Assembly: GCA_933228675.1 (NCBI GenBank)
Contig: OW121742.1
Coordinates: 125,341,983 to 125,405,982 of the forward strand
Direction of reading: 5' to 3'
DNA from: Stomorhina lunata
Lineage: Eukaryota; Arthropoda; Insecta; Diptera; Rhiniidae
DNA length: 64,000 nucleotides
Shown: positions 33,236 through 45,602 of the stretch, piece by piece
Position numbering within the stretch: the stretch's first letter is position 1
Layout: each line of letters begins with the position of its first letter
The notes under the pieces: model-generated
The model's input: only the letters and a program-made list of their open reading frames with translations
Databases searched by the model: none
What the model was told of the DNA's origin: nothing
Position numbers and translations under genes: made by a program

Positions 33236-35214
33236 ATTTAATACTTTTAAGCATCTGTTCTTTAACTTTCTTAAGCTTTTATCTCTTAATTCTTTTACCT
33301 CCAAATAGGGATCAAGTATCTCTTAAGAATGTTCCTTTTCTCTCCATTACAAAAATCCTAATTCATCAAAAATTAGAATACAAAATTTTGAAAAAGAAAC
33401 GCTGAAAATAATCCTTAAAATGGTTTTGAAACATTTAACAAAAAACCTCAAGCCAAAATCTTTTTTTTTTTTTGCTCATCTGGGAATTGCGCAATTGTTG
33501 CGAAACAAAAAATTTCTAAAGATTTTTAAAAATTGACAACTAATGAAATGGAAAATCTTATGAAATGAAAGGGAATCCTTTAAAACAATTGCAAAATCCT
33601 GGAGAAATTGTCATAATTATTTTTGCAAAATCAATCGAAACAATAAAAATAAAAGGATCGAACGTTATGAAAGTGATATTTTATGACAATAAAATGAGCA
33701 TCCATTCAAATATTGGGATTATCTGGGAGACAAATCTTGGAAATAGAAACAAAAGATTATATGAGATGTAATATTGAGGAAGAGAGATAACGTGAAAAGG
33801 ATTCCTAGAAAAACACACATGCCTTTAGTCAGTCATTCACTCTCTTCTCTTTTTTTTCTCTTAAACAAAAAAGGACAATGAAAATTGATACTTTTTTGCA
33901 TATGAGCAGTTTTTGAAGAATTTGATGGAATGTCATATGAGTTTTAGTAAATATTTTTAATATCTCTAGCCTTGAAATCATTTGTTGAAAACAATAGAGT
34001 TTAGGTCCGAGAGAAAAAGGACAAAATATGACATATATGCACACATAAGCAAACACCCATATACAAAAAATATTCTCCTTTTCGTCCATGTATAAATAAC
34101 TACTTTACATGTACTTGAGTTTGAGAGCAGATCCTTTGACAGGACTTAAAGCCAGAACAATACCAAAAAAAAAAGAAATTGAAAGAAAACGATTTCTGAA
34201 AGACGATTAGAATGACAAAACCATATATTCACTCATATGTGAAGAAACACTTAAAAAACATTGCAAAAATCTGAGATAAAGAAATAAAAATGATAAAAGA
34301 CTAGAAATTATAAAGAAATTGGCAAAATCGTTTCAAAGGAAATTAAATGAAATACGATAATCTGGGGCACAACCGCAAATAATTTGGAGATTAAACAATT
34401 GTCACAAAAATACAAAAAACCCAGAAATAAAATGGAAAACTATTGACCATTTCAGCTATTTTGCATTATATTATACAATAGTCGCTTTTGTGTATTTCTC
34501 ATCAAATTTATACAATTGAAGGATCAATTCAGAAGAAAGGAGAAACTTGAATTACACCCTTACAAATTCTTTATTTAAGCAAATAATTTGAATTTAGTTA
34601 GAATTTTATCTAGAGCATAATATTTGGAATCATTACATATGTTCAATACCATCTTCTCTAGCTATTTTATACATATTTTTTATCATTACTTCAAGGATTT
34701 ATTTTTTTATCAGTATATGTCCTTTATACCTTTCCAACACTTCTTCTTTTGAACTTCTATGAACTTATGTACTTTTTTTTGCCTTAATTTGAACCAACAA
34801 TTATTATTTGCTGTTACATACAAATTTTATATTAAAGATTAAGAATTTCTACATGATTGATTGTACATAATACTCCTAAAGGAGTGGGTGATGGTCTAGG
34901 AAGAAAGATGAAAGGAATAAACAAATTCTTTACAAAAGATTCAAAAACACTTAGTGATAACTCATCATAATTATCTGAGTAAAAGTGACGTAAATAATTT
35001 GTTAAATATCAACGAATTTATAAGAAGCTTCTTTACAATTTCAACTGTTATTTTTGACCGGGTTAAAAAACAACAGTTGAGCTGAGAAATTCTAGGCTAA
35101 GACATTATTTTATATAGTTGCCTTATAGGTTGCCTTCATGGGCGATACAACGATTCGATCAAAGACTTTTTAATATAAAGATGTTGCACATCATTGATTT
35201 GCCGTTTTCGATCG
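33236..35214. other. AT-rich interval between arrays
   Basis: No gene recognised. Frames at 33565-33771 and 33829-34089 lack family features. Near the right end, AATATAAAGATGTTGCAC (about 35172) matches a stretch at about 17127, indicating a small dispersed repeat. Confidence 0.5.
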
Positions 35215-35373
35215 TTTTAAAAAATTTCCTATAAACAAAAGAAATTTTTAAAAAATTTCTTATAAAAATAAGAACATTTTGAAAACTTTCCTATAGAAAT
35301 AAGAAATTTTTAAATAATTTCCTATAAAAATAAGAAATTTTTAAAAAATTTCCTATAAAAATAAGAAATTTTT
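35215..35373 (+). repeat. 31-bp minisatellite array 7a, short plus-oriented block
   Basis: Five plus-oriented units (TTTCCTATAAAAATAAGAAA type). They run directly into the minus-oriented block with no spacer, so the orientation flips inside a continuous array. Confidence 0.88.
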
Positions 35374-37718
35374 ATAGGAACATTTTCAAAAATTTTTTCA
35401 AAAATTTCTTATTTTTATAGGAAATTTGTCAAAAATTTATTATTTTTCTTGTAGGAAATTTTTCAAAAATTTCTTATTTTTATAGGAAATTTATCAAAAA
35501 TTTCCTATTTTTATAGGAAATTTTTAAAAAATTTCTTTTTTTGATAGGACATTTTTCAAAAATAGCTTTTTTATAGGAAATTTTTCAAAAATTTCTTATT
35601 TTTATAGAAAATTTTTCAAAAATTTCTTATTTTTATAGGAAATTTTTCCAAAATTTCTTATTTTTATAGGAAATTTTCCAAATTTTTTTTATTTTTATAG
35701 GAAATTTTTCAAAACTTTCCTATTTTTATAGGAAATTTTTTAAAACTTTCCTATTTTTATAGGAAATTTTTCAAAAATTTCTTATTTTTAGAGGAGGTTT
35801 TTCAAAAATTTCTCATTTTAATAGGAAATTTTTCCAAAATTTCTTATTTTTATAGGAAATTTTTCAAAAATTTATTATTTTTATAGGTAATTTTCAAAAA
35901 TTTCTTATTTTTATAGGAAATTTTTCAAAAATTTCTAATTTTGATAGGAAATTTTCAAAAAATTCTTACTTTTATAGGAAACTTTTTAAAAATTTCTTAT
36001 TTTTTTTAAGAAAATTTTCAACAATTTCTTATTTATATAGGAAATTTTCTTAAAATTTCTTATTTTTATAGGAAATTTTTCAAAATTTTTTTATTTTTAT
36101 AAGAAATTTTTCAAAAATTTCTTATTTTAATATTAAATTTTTCAAAAATTTTTTATTTTTATATTAAATTTTTCAAAAATTTTAAATTTTTATAGGAAAT
36201 TTTTCAAAAATTTCTTATTTTTATGGAAAATTTTTCAAAAATTTCTTATTTTTATAGGAAATTTTTCAAAAATTTCTTTTTTTTATAGTAAGTTTTTCAA
36301 AAATTTCTAATTGTTATAGGAAATTTTTCAAAAATTTCTTATTTTTATAGGAAATTTTTCAAAAATTTCTTATTTTTATAGGAAATTTTTCCAAAATTTC
36401 TTATTTTTATACAAAATTTTTCAAAATTTTCTTATTTTTATAAGAAATTTTCCAAAAATTTCTTATTTCTATAGGAAATTTTCTAAAAATTTCTTATTTT
36501 TATAGGAAATTTTTCAAAAATTTCTTATTTTTATAGGCAATTTTTCAAAAATTTCTTATTTTTATAGGAAATTTTTCAAAAATTTCTTATTTTTATACGA
36601 AATTTTTCAATAATTTCTTATTTTTATAGGAAATGTTTTAAAAATTCCTTATTTTTATAGGAGATTGTTCAAAAATTTCTTATTTTTATAGGAAATGTTT
36701 TAAAAATTCCTTATTTTTATAGGAGATTGTTCAAAAATTTTTTATTTCTATAGGAAATTTTTCAAAAATTTCTTATTTTTATAGGAAATTTTCCAAAATT
36801 TTTATAGGAAATTTTTCAAAATTTTCTTATTTTTATAGGAAATTTTCCAAAAATTTCTTATTTTTATAGGAAATTTTCCAAAAATTTCTTATTTTTATAG
36901 GAAATTTTTCAAAAATTTTCTATTTTTATAGGAAATTGTTTAAAAATTTCTTATTTCTATAGGAAATTTTTAAAAAATTTCTTATTTTTATAGGAAATTT
37001 TTAAAAAATTTCTTTTTTTTATAAGAAATTTTTCAAAAATTGCTTTTTTATAGGAAATTTTTCAAAATTTTCTTATTTTTATAGGAAATTTTCCAAAAAT
37101 TTCTTATTTTTATAGGAAATTTTCCAAAAATTTCTTATTTTTATAGGAAATTTTCCAAAAATTTTCTATTTTTATAGGAAATTGTTTAAAAATTTCTTAT
37201 TTCTATAGGAAATTTTTAAAAAATTTCTTATTTTTATAGGAAATTTTTAAAAAATTTCTTTTTTTTATAAGAAATTTTTCAAAAATTGCTTTTTTATAGG
37301 AAATTTTTCAAAATTTTCTTATTTTTATAGGAAATTTTCCAAAAATTTCTTATTTTTATAGGAAATTTTCCAAAAATTTCTTATTTTTTTAGGAAATTTT
37401 CCAAAAATTTCTTATTTTTATAGGAAATGTTTTAAAAATTCCTTAGTTTTATAGGACATTGTTCAAAAATTTCTTATTTCTATAGGAAATTTTTCAAAAA
37501 TTTCTTATTTTTATAGGAAATTTTTCAAAAATTTCCTATTTTTATAGGAAATTGTTTAAAAATTTCTTATTTCTATAGGAAATTTTTAAAAAATTTCTTA
37601 TTTTTATAGGAAATTTTAAAAAAATTTATTTTTTTTATAGGAAATTTTTCAAAAATTGCTTTTTGATAAGAAATTTTTCAAAAATTTCTTATTTTTATAG
37701 GAAGTTTTCCAAAAATTT
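35374..37718 (-). repeat. 31-bp minisatellite array 7b, minus orientation
   Basis: About 75 units of TTCTTATTTTTATAGGAAAT followed by TTTTCAAAAAT. Units are mixed and locally homogenised. A roughly 246-bp run ending in the odd unit AAAAATTGCTTTTTTATAGG is tandemly duplicated (that unit at 37037 and 37283), with a further partial copy at about 37643. A 78-bp pair of units containing GAAATGTTTTAAAAATTCC is duplicated at about 36630-36735. Confidence 0.94.
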
Positions 37719-39639
37719 TAAGTGTAACAAACTCGCTGCCAATTCTGCAATAACTTCGCCTTTATATAGAGTACTTAGCAAATAATAAACTGTCAAAATT
37801 ATATTTATAATATTTTGCGTATTTATGCAAATGAGCATCTAAGAACCAGCGAGGCATAGAAAATCCGTGTTTATAAGACGAACAATCCAACAATACAATA
37901 ATAAGCGTTGCCCAGGAAACGGATCACACACGCAATTCCTCATAATACGAAAAGTAGAGAAGACTTTAACAAAAGAATTAGAGGATTCTATTCTAGTCTA
38001 TAGTTGACATGGGCAACCTGCTCCCATGCTTATGATATTTTGCCCAAATAAAATGATAAAGGAATCACAAGGAATTTTTGTTAAGTATTAACAAAAGCAA
38101 AAAAACACGTAAATATTTTTTTTAGGAAATCAGGTCCTTTACTCATTTTCTAATGTCATTTCTGCTAAAGTTGCTATTTTTGTTTTAGATGGAATTTAGT
38201 TTAAGGTTTTGTGGAGTATTAGGATATAAAACGCCCATATCATATGATTCTAGGAATTATTTGATTTTTTTCAGATAATTGACTTTTGAGGGATTTTCTG
38301 AGTTTTTCCAATTCATTCATTGATCGGCTGAGTCATTGATGATCGTTTGGCCGAGTTGTCTTTTTCAAAGATATGCTGCTGGGCTATTCTTTGGGATTCT
38401 GGCAACTACTGAGAATATCATGTAGTTCTATTTAATTTTCAATGGCGGACACTTTATATAATTCACACATAAAATTCTAAAACACCAAAGGTGTCAAAGT
38501 CATAATTCCTAAATCCCTTTTTAAGGTTTTTATAGAAAAAAAGACACACTCTTACACTTCAACAGACACACATACAAACACTTGCAGTTTTTATACAGAC
38601 AAGAAGCGAGTAAAAACAGGACCTTAAGTCCACTAACTTGTAGAGAAGTTCTAAACCAGTTTAAGAGAATGTGTAGGTGTGTCACACTTATACATTTACC
38701 ATTTTCCTATACATATATAGAAAGAGATTATACAGGATGTGTAACACCTTGCCCGCCTTTGCACGTGAATGAATGAATATTTCCCATTTACACTGCAGCT
38801 CCTTTGTCTTACACGTACATTTTCACATGGAATGAAAAAACAAAATTAAAGAAACAGCCAAGAACAAAGGACTTTTGGAACAAAAGGAATGTAAAAACGT
38901 AACAAAGAAGCTACAAAATAACTAGGAGAAACGCTTAAAACGTGGAAGAAGAATTCTAAAGATCTCAAGGAGAATTTAAACAAAAAACAATAAAATATAA
39001 AATACTAGGACGTGCAATAAAACAAAGACGCAGTATGGAATTTTTGCAGGAGTATAACAAAACTCACACATACACACACAGACAGACACACTTTCACACT
39101 CACACACACATACACCCAGGCACACATTAACTCACCAGCATTTAACATTATCAGGATAAAAAGAATGAATTAAAACAATTTTTAAAAGAATTGAATGGAA
39201 ATGAATATAAAATTGTACTTACAAATGAATGAATGACTGAAAGTATAAAAGACTGAATGACTGAAAAGCAAAATTATTGTATAGCCGCCATTAAATTAAA
39301 CAATAACTCACACAAACATTCTTTTCACCAAGACTAACTATAAGGCCTGAAGAACACAAGATGCAGCAAACAGGACTCACTCAGGATTAAAGGAACATAA
39401 CAGAAGAACAGTATGATTTCTATAAGAACAGACTCAAAAGCAGAAGAATAATTGCATTTGTTAAACGGACACCAGAACTAATGCGATAACAAGTGTATGG
39501 AAGCAGATAGGAAAGAAGTTTAATGCAATATTAACATTTAAGTCAAGAGAGAAAATGAATGAATGAAATAAATGACTGACACAATTTAGATAAAATTAAT
39601 GAAAAAAGAAAATAAATAAAAATTATTAAATAGCTATTC
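37719..39639. other. AT-rich interval with a CA-rich microsatellite
   Basis: No gene recognised; the 64-codon frame at 38582-38776 has no family signature. A (CA)n-type stretch with CAGA and CACT interruptions runs from about 39064 to 39128, and a weaker one lies at 38543-38580. The remainder is A-rich, non-repetitive DNA. Confidence 0.5.
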
Positions 39640-41190
39640 TATAGCTTAAGGTACTTAATAAGTTTAGGGATTTTCATTTTAAAATGTTTTTTAGCAAATT
39701 TCAAAAAAATTTCTTAAATTAAGTTATGTAACTCTTTATTGATTTAAGCCTAAATATGCAAATATATGCAGATGATTTAAATATTGATCGAAAGCAAAGA
39801 CTTTAGCCTCTAATTGGTAACAAATTCTATTATGTAGGTTTTCATTGAGAAAAGTTGTTTGTTAACAAAACTTGCATGGGTAAAATTTTTGATAATTTAA
39901 GTACTATAAAAAAATTTATAAAATTTAATATCTCTGTTAATAAATTGAATAATGAATTTAGTTGATCAAGTTTATTTCACCAAATGGTCCTTAATAAGCT
40001 TAAGAGTTTTAATTTTAAAATGTTTTTAGACAAATTTCAAAAAATTTCTTGAGCTAAGTCATGTTATTCTTTATTGATTTTAGCCTAAATATGCAAATAT
40101 ATGCAGATGATTTATTCATTGATCAAAAGCTAAGACTTTAGCCTTTAATTGATAAGAAATTATATTATGTAGGTTTTCATTGACAAAAGTTATTAACAAA
40201 ATTTGCATGAGCAAACATTTTGACAATTTAAATACTAAACCAAATTCAATATCTGTGTAAATAAATTGGATAAATATATGAATTTAGTTAATCAAGTTTA
40301 TTATATCAAATGGTCCTTAATAAGTTTAAGGGTATTCATTTTAAAATGTTTTTAAGCAAATTTTTTAAATTAAGTCATGCTATGCTTTATTGATTTAAAC
40401 CTAAATATGCAAATATATGCAGATGATTTATATATTACTAAAAAGCTAAGACTTTAGCCTTTAATTGGTAAGAAATTATATTATGTAAGTTTTCATTGAG
40501 AAAAGTTATTTGTTTACAAAATTTGTATTGGTAAAAATGTTGATAATTTCAATACTAAATAAAATTCAATAACTTTGTTAATAAATTGAATAAATATATG
40601 AATTAATTTAATCAAGTTTATAAAGACGAAATCGAACAACTGCCACGCCCATAAATATAAATTAAAAAACTTTTAAAGTCCTTAATTTGGAATGATTTTA
40701 AGCAAATTTTAAAAAAATTTCTGGAGTTAAGTCATGTTATTCTTTATTGATTTTAGCCCAAATATGCAAATATATGCAGATTATTTATATATTGATCAAA
40801 ATCTAAGACTTTAGCCTTTAATTGGCAAAAAATTCAAGTATGTAGGTTTTCACCGAGAAAAACTATTGGTTAAAAAACATTTATCACTAAAATTTTTCAT
40901 AATCTAAATACTGAACAAAATTCCATATCAATGTAAATAAATTAGAAATTTGGAAAGATTTTAAGGAAATTTTAAAAATTCCTTGACTTTAGTCATGTTA
41001 CTCTTTATTGATTTTTGACTAAATATGCTAATATATGCAGATGATTTATATATTGCGCAAAAGCTAAGATATCAGGCTTTAATTGACAATAAATTCTATT
41101 TGGTATATTTTCATTGTGAAAAGTTATATCTTAACAAAATTTGTATCCGTGAAATTTTTAATAATTCACATCGTTATTTCCTTTAATATA
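39640..41190 (+). repeat. Five divergent tandem copies of a roughly 0.26-0.36 kb unit
   Basis: The landmark AAATATGCAAATATATGCAG recurs with its second ATGCA-type start at about 39756, 40091, 40407, 40764 and 41025, giving spacings of 335, 316, 357 and 261 bp. Each copy also has CTTTATTGATTT before it. After it come AAGACTTTAGCCT.TAATTGG, a TATGTAGGTTTTCATTGA-like stretch and AATAAATTGAATAA. Copies differ by many substitutions and indels, so this is an old, satellite-like array with no coding frame. The fourth and fifth copies are partly truncated. Confidence 0.85.
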
Positions 41191-44100
41191 CTACAAATTA
41201 AGGAAAGGAGCTTTATTTGGAATCACACCTAAGGCCAGGCCATATCTCCACATTCGATATCAAACAAAAACTCAGACTTTTAAGCAAATATTGTGTAACA
41301 TACCTTAGGGATTTTCAAAATAATCAACTTTGCAAAAATTTAAAAAAGCTGATATCTTAACATATCCGTTTGTTTGTCAAAACATTTAGTTGAAATGAAA
41401 TTTTATTGCTATCAGGGAACTTTTGACAAATAAGTTATAATTTAGTGAACCTTATATGTTAAATATTATTAAGATTATCCTAAAAGTATGCTACACAAAT
41501 GTTTCTAAAATACATTTCGATCGATATCGAATGCGCCGATTTGGGCCCTGATTTTGAATAGCTTTAAGTGATTATAAGAAAAAGCTTAATTTCTCAATTT
41601 GAACCTAGAGAAAAAAGAGTCAAACACTTTTTAGGTACTTTTAGATATTGAGAAGTTTAAGAGGCTTAAACTTAATTTGGTACTTCTAAGAGAAAATTTT
41701 ATAGATTTTGAGGATAAATTCTTTGTTATTAATATTCATCTAAAATGTAGTTTTTCTATTAAAAAAACTGCATTATCATGTTAAAGTTCTTTTTTAATTT
41801 ATATCTTTTTATATTTTTTTTATATTTTACCCAAAAAAATCATGTTTTTACTCCATATTTTATGATCATTATTATTTCTATCCTGTTTTGCTGTCATTCA
41901 TTTTAATGGACATAGAAAGATACAATCATTTATTCTACATTTTCCACTTTTTTTAGATTTATGATACAAAGTTTTTGCTCCATTATTTGTTTATCTGGCT
42001 CTTAGTTTTCATTATAATTTCGAATTTTTTCCTTTGAATTTTTTATTGAAATTCATGTCAATTAAAGCTTCTGATTAATAATAAAATCTGCCAACTAACC
42101 AGCCTCTGTGGTCAATTGGTTGAGGTTTAAGTGATGGGAAATTAAAGGACCTAAAGCAGCTGGAAATGCGTTGGTTTCATTTGAGAGTGGTAAGGGGGGA
42201 TTGAGTATGTATGAGTTATGTGAAAAATTCACATGTGTAATTTAAAGAATTTGCAGGTTTAAGTCTAAATCAGTCTTCTACAAAAACATGCACGCGGGCA
42301 CTTAAACACATATGCACAATATGATAGTATATTAGTATTTGGGGCCATATTAGGCACAAAGAGAACATAGAAAATATCAATGTATTGTTGATTTTGTAAA
42401 TAAAGAGACTAAGAACAAATAAATATTTCCTTGTACTCTTTTGCTTGTGTTTTGTTGTTGCAAATTCTAAAATAAAGCGACATACATGACATGTATGTGA
42501 AAATAACGATTGGTGCTCGGCCCCTAGGGGCTAACTTGTCTATCATGGATTTGGGGTATTGTTAAGGTGACTGATGAAAGAGATTTTCTATGAAATTTGC
42601 TTTTCAAATTATCTAAAATGTGATTTTTAAATAAAAATCCGTTTCTAAAATTTTGGCTTTAGAGTAATGCACAAATTATCCCAAATTTTTTAGCATTTAA
42701 ATGGTTTTAAATGAGTTTAATTTGAAAAAGGTAGATTGCTCTGTTTTTAATACAAATATAAATCTATTAGAACTAATATCAATTTCTCTAATGATGCGCA
42801 TCATTTGCTCACATGTCTCAATTTTTGCAATAATTTATTGCCTTCGATTTGCTAAAAATTTAAAAGGTCACGCCTAATTTTCTAGTCTAACCAAAAATTT
42901 TACATAAAATGCAAATGTTAGTTAAAAAAATCTAAAACCAGCAGCTGTTAAAATTTTCAAATCTAACCCTTTTCGCCTTAAAAAAATGCAATAACGATCT
43001 TTCCAAATCATTATCGATTAATGCAAAAAATTCGCAATAAATAAATAACATAATTGAGTAATAAAAATTTATCATGGTAGCAAAAGGTCATAACCCTGAC
43101 ACGCCTTAAAGGAGGCGTTAACATGTGGTGTCTTCATTTAAAAAAGTTTAATAGACTTTTGTAAAAATTTTAAAATTTAAAACTATTTTTCAAATTTTGC
43201 AACATAATGCCTTAATGACTTTTATTGGCAACACCTACTTTTTTTTGCGAAAATTTTAAAAAATTTCAAGAAACTATAAAAAAACTCAGCATTATCCAAA
43301 AAATAGGGTAACTACACAAAAAAATCTTTTAGTATTGAATTAATTGTTTAAAATTGATTTACAATTAACAAAGCCTTAGCAATAGCTCTAAATAACATTC
43401 AAATACCTCTTCCATACCATTGAAAAAGGGGTTAAATTTATTTTCTATCAAAAGGCAACAATGTCACCATTTAAATCAAAACCCCTCACCACATCATTTA
43501 TACCTCCAGCCCTTCCATTTCCAATCATATCCCACAAAAAAAGTACAATTTTAATGTATTTTTCTAAAATGTTTCAAATACTTACATTTTGCATTCGTTA
43601 TATTCTCACGTTCTCACTTTTGTTCACCGGCAGGATTCAGGCTTCAATCACAACCCTTTTTTTCTCGCCTTCTAAATTCCTCTTTGATGCCTTGACTCTT
43701 TCTTTGTTAATTTCCGTTTTTTATTTTAAAAATTTTTCTGTTACGCTCTTCATTTGAAAATTTTGCAACTTTTGTGGTTTAAGTGTCAAACTATGTAGTT
43801 TTTGGTATTGAATTGAAATGTTTAGAATTGAAAACTGTTTCGTATAAAAGCGTGAGCAAAAAAAGCTTTTTACACTTTTTAAATATTGGCAAATCATGTT
43901 GAGCTGTTTCCGTTTTGATGCTGTTGCTCGCAGTGTTTGGGTTTTGTTCGCCTAAAAGTAGACAAAAAGTTTTTATTGTTAATAGGTTTTTGTAGTATTT
44001 AAAGTGTGCTCTCTGATGCGCTATTTAGCTGAAATAATTGTAAAATTTTAAATACTTTATATCAAACAATAGTTTCATATTAGTTCCCAGACTAGGGCAA

Positions 44101-44559
44101 TGGCTACTTGTGGCTAGAGCCACTCTAGAAACATACACGGACTTATAACTCTTGTGAGAACGTATTGACATGCTTTGAAAATAGATTGTTTACTTCTGTA
44201 CTACTACTCCACATAGGGCTATTGCTAAGATCTTACTAAATTGAGTTCTAATTCTATGGCAAAAGCTTTATATCTATAGTACTTATCTGCTATTATCTCT
44301 AGTAGTAAATAGTAAATTTATTTATGACTTAGTCATAGTTGTAGTGATATCTCTAGGCTTCATTAAAGCTATAGATTTATAATTGCTCTTATAGGGATTA
44401 GTTAACGGCTGTAGTCATAAATCTAAACGTTACGTCGGTCCTAGCTGGCTTTACAGTTGTAAAGCCAAAGTTTAAGATATTGATCTTTTCCTAGTTGATT
44501 TACATGAATTTAGTCTACTATTAAAGCTATAAAAAGCCTATGTTAGAGCCTCATTAAAT
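41191..44559. other. AT-rich interval, no gene recognised
   Basis: The 98-codon frame at 43461-43757 (plus) is hydrophobic and composition-driven, so I do not call it. Two tight palindromes at 42480-42531 are listed separately. The stretch at about 44180-44560 has scattered TAGTCATAG and AAAGCTATAGA words, which may be a worn-out, inverted relative of the 12-bp array at 1.3-2.7 kb. Confidence 0.45.
42480..42531. promoter_or_regulatory. Two adjacent perfect palindromes, possible protein-binding sites
   Basis: ACATACATGACATGTATGT (42480-42498) is a perfect 9+1+9 inverted repeat. GCCCCTAGGGGC (42520-42531) is a perfect 12-bp palindrome that is unusually G+C-rich for this window. They are 21 bp apart. 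I cannot name a factor, and regulatory function is a guess from symmetry alone. Confidence 0.3.
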
Positions 44560-45602
44560 CCAGAACTCAATTCTGAACTAAATCCAGATTGAACCTACAA
44601 CTGAATACAGATCTGAATCCAAAACAGAATCCAGAACTGAATCCAGAACTAAATCCAGAACGGAATCCAGAACTGAATCCAGAACTGAATCCAGAACTTA
44701 GTCCAGAACTGAATCCAGAACTGAATCCAGAATTGAATCCAGAACTGAATCCAGAACTGAATCCAGAACTGAATCCAAAACTGAATCTAGAACTTAATCC
44801 AGAACTGAATCCAGAACTGAATTCAGAACTAAATCCAGAACTGAATACAGAACTGATTCTAGAACTGATTCCAGAACTTAATCTAGAAATGAATCCAGAT
44901 CTGCATCCAGAATTGAATCCAAAACGGAATCCAGAACTGAATCCGGAACTTAATCCCGAACTGAATCCAGAACCGAATCCAAAACTGAATCCAGAACTGA
45001 ATCCAGAACTGAATCCAGAACTGAATCCAGAATTGAATCCAGAACTGATTTCAGAACTGAATCCAGAACTGAACGCAGAACTGAATCTAGAACTGAATCC
45101 AGAACTTAATCTTAAAATGAATCCAGAAATGAATCCAGATCTGCATCCAGAACATCCAGAATTGAATCCAAAACTGAATCCAGAACTGAATCCGGAATTT
45201 AATCCCCAACTGAATCCAGAACTGAATCCAAAACTGAATCCAGAACTGAATCCAGAACTGATTTCAGAACTGTATTCAGAACTGAATGCAGAACTGAATC
45301 CAGAACTGAATCCAAAACTAAATCCAGAACTAAATCCAGAACTGAATTCAGAACTTAATCTAGAACTGAATCCATAACTGAATCCACAACTGAATCCAGA
45401 ACTCAACTAGAACTGAATCCAGAACAGAATCCAAAACTGAATCTAGAATTGAATCCAGAACTGATTTCAGAACTGAATCCAGAACTGAATGCAGAACTGA
45501 ATCCAGAACTGAATCCAAAACTAAATCCAGAACTAAATCCAGAACTGAATTCAGAACTTAATCTAGAACTGAATCCCGAACTGAATCCAGAACTGAAGTA
45601 GA
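44560..45602 (+). repeat. 12-bp minisatellite GAATCCAGAACT, open in both strands
   Basis: About 85 copies of GAATCCAGAACT with few substitutions and almost no indels. Because the unit is a multiple of three and lacks stops, it stays open as (NPEL)n on the plus strand (44589-45377, 262 codons) and as (SSGF)n-type on the minus strand (44567-45406, 279 codons; also 45403-45621). There is no promoter, splice or domain evidence, so I call it a satellite. Higher-order duplication is visible: runs with CAGATCTGCATCCAGAA (about 44895 and 45140) and GAACTGATTTCAGAACTG (about 45043, 45255 and 45453) recur in order. Confidence 0.93.

Noticed and set aside
43461..43757. 98-codon hydrophobic frame as a membrane protein
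   Set aside because: Phe/Leu/Ser-rich because of T-rich DNA; no signal context or homologous pattern seen.
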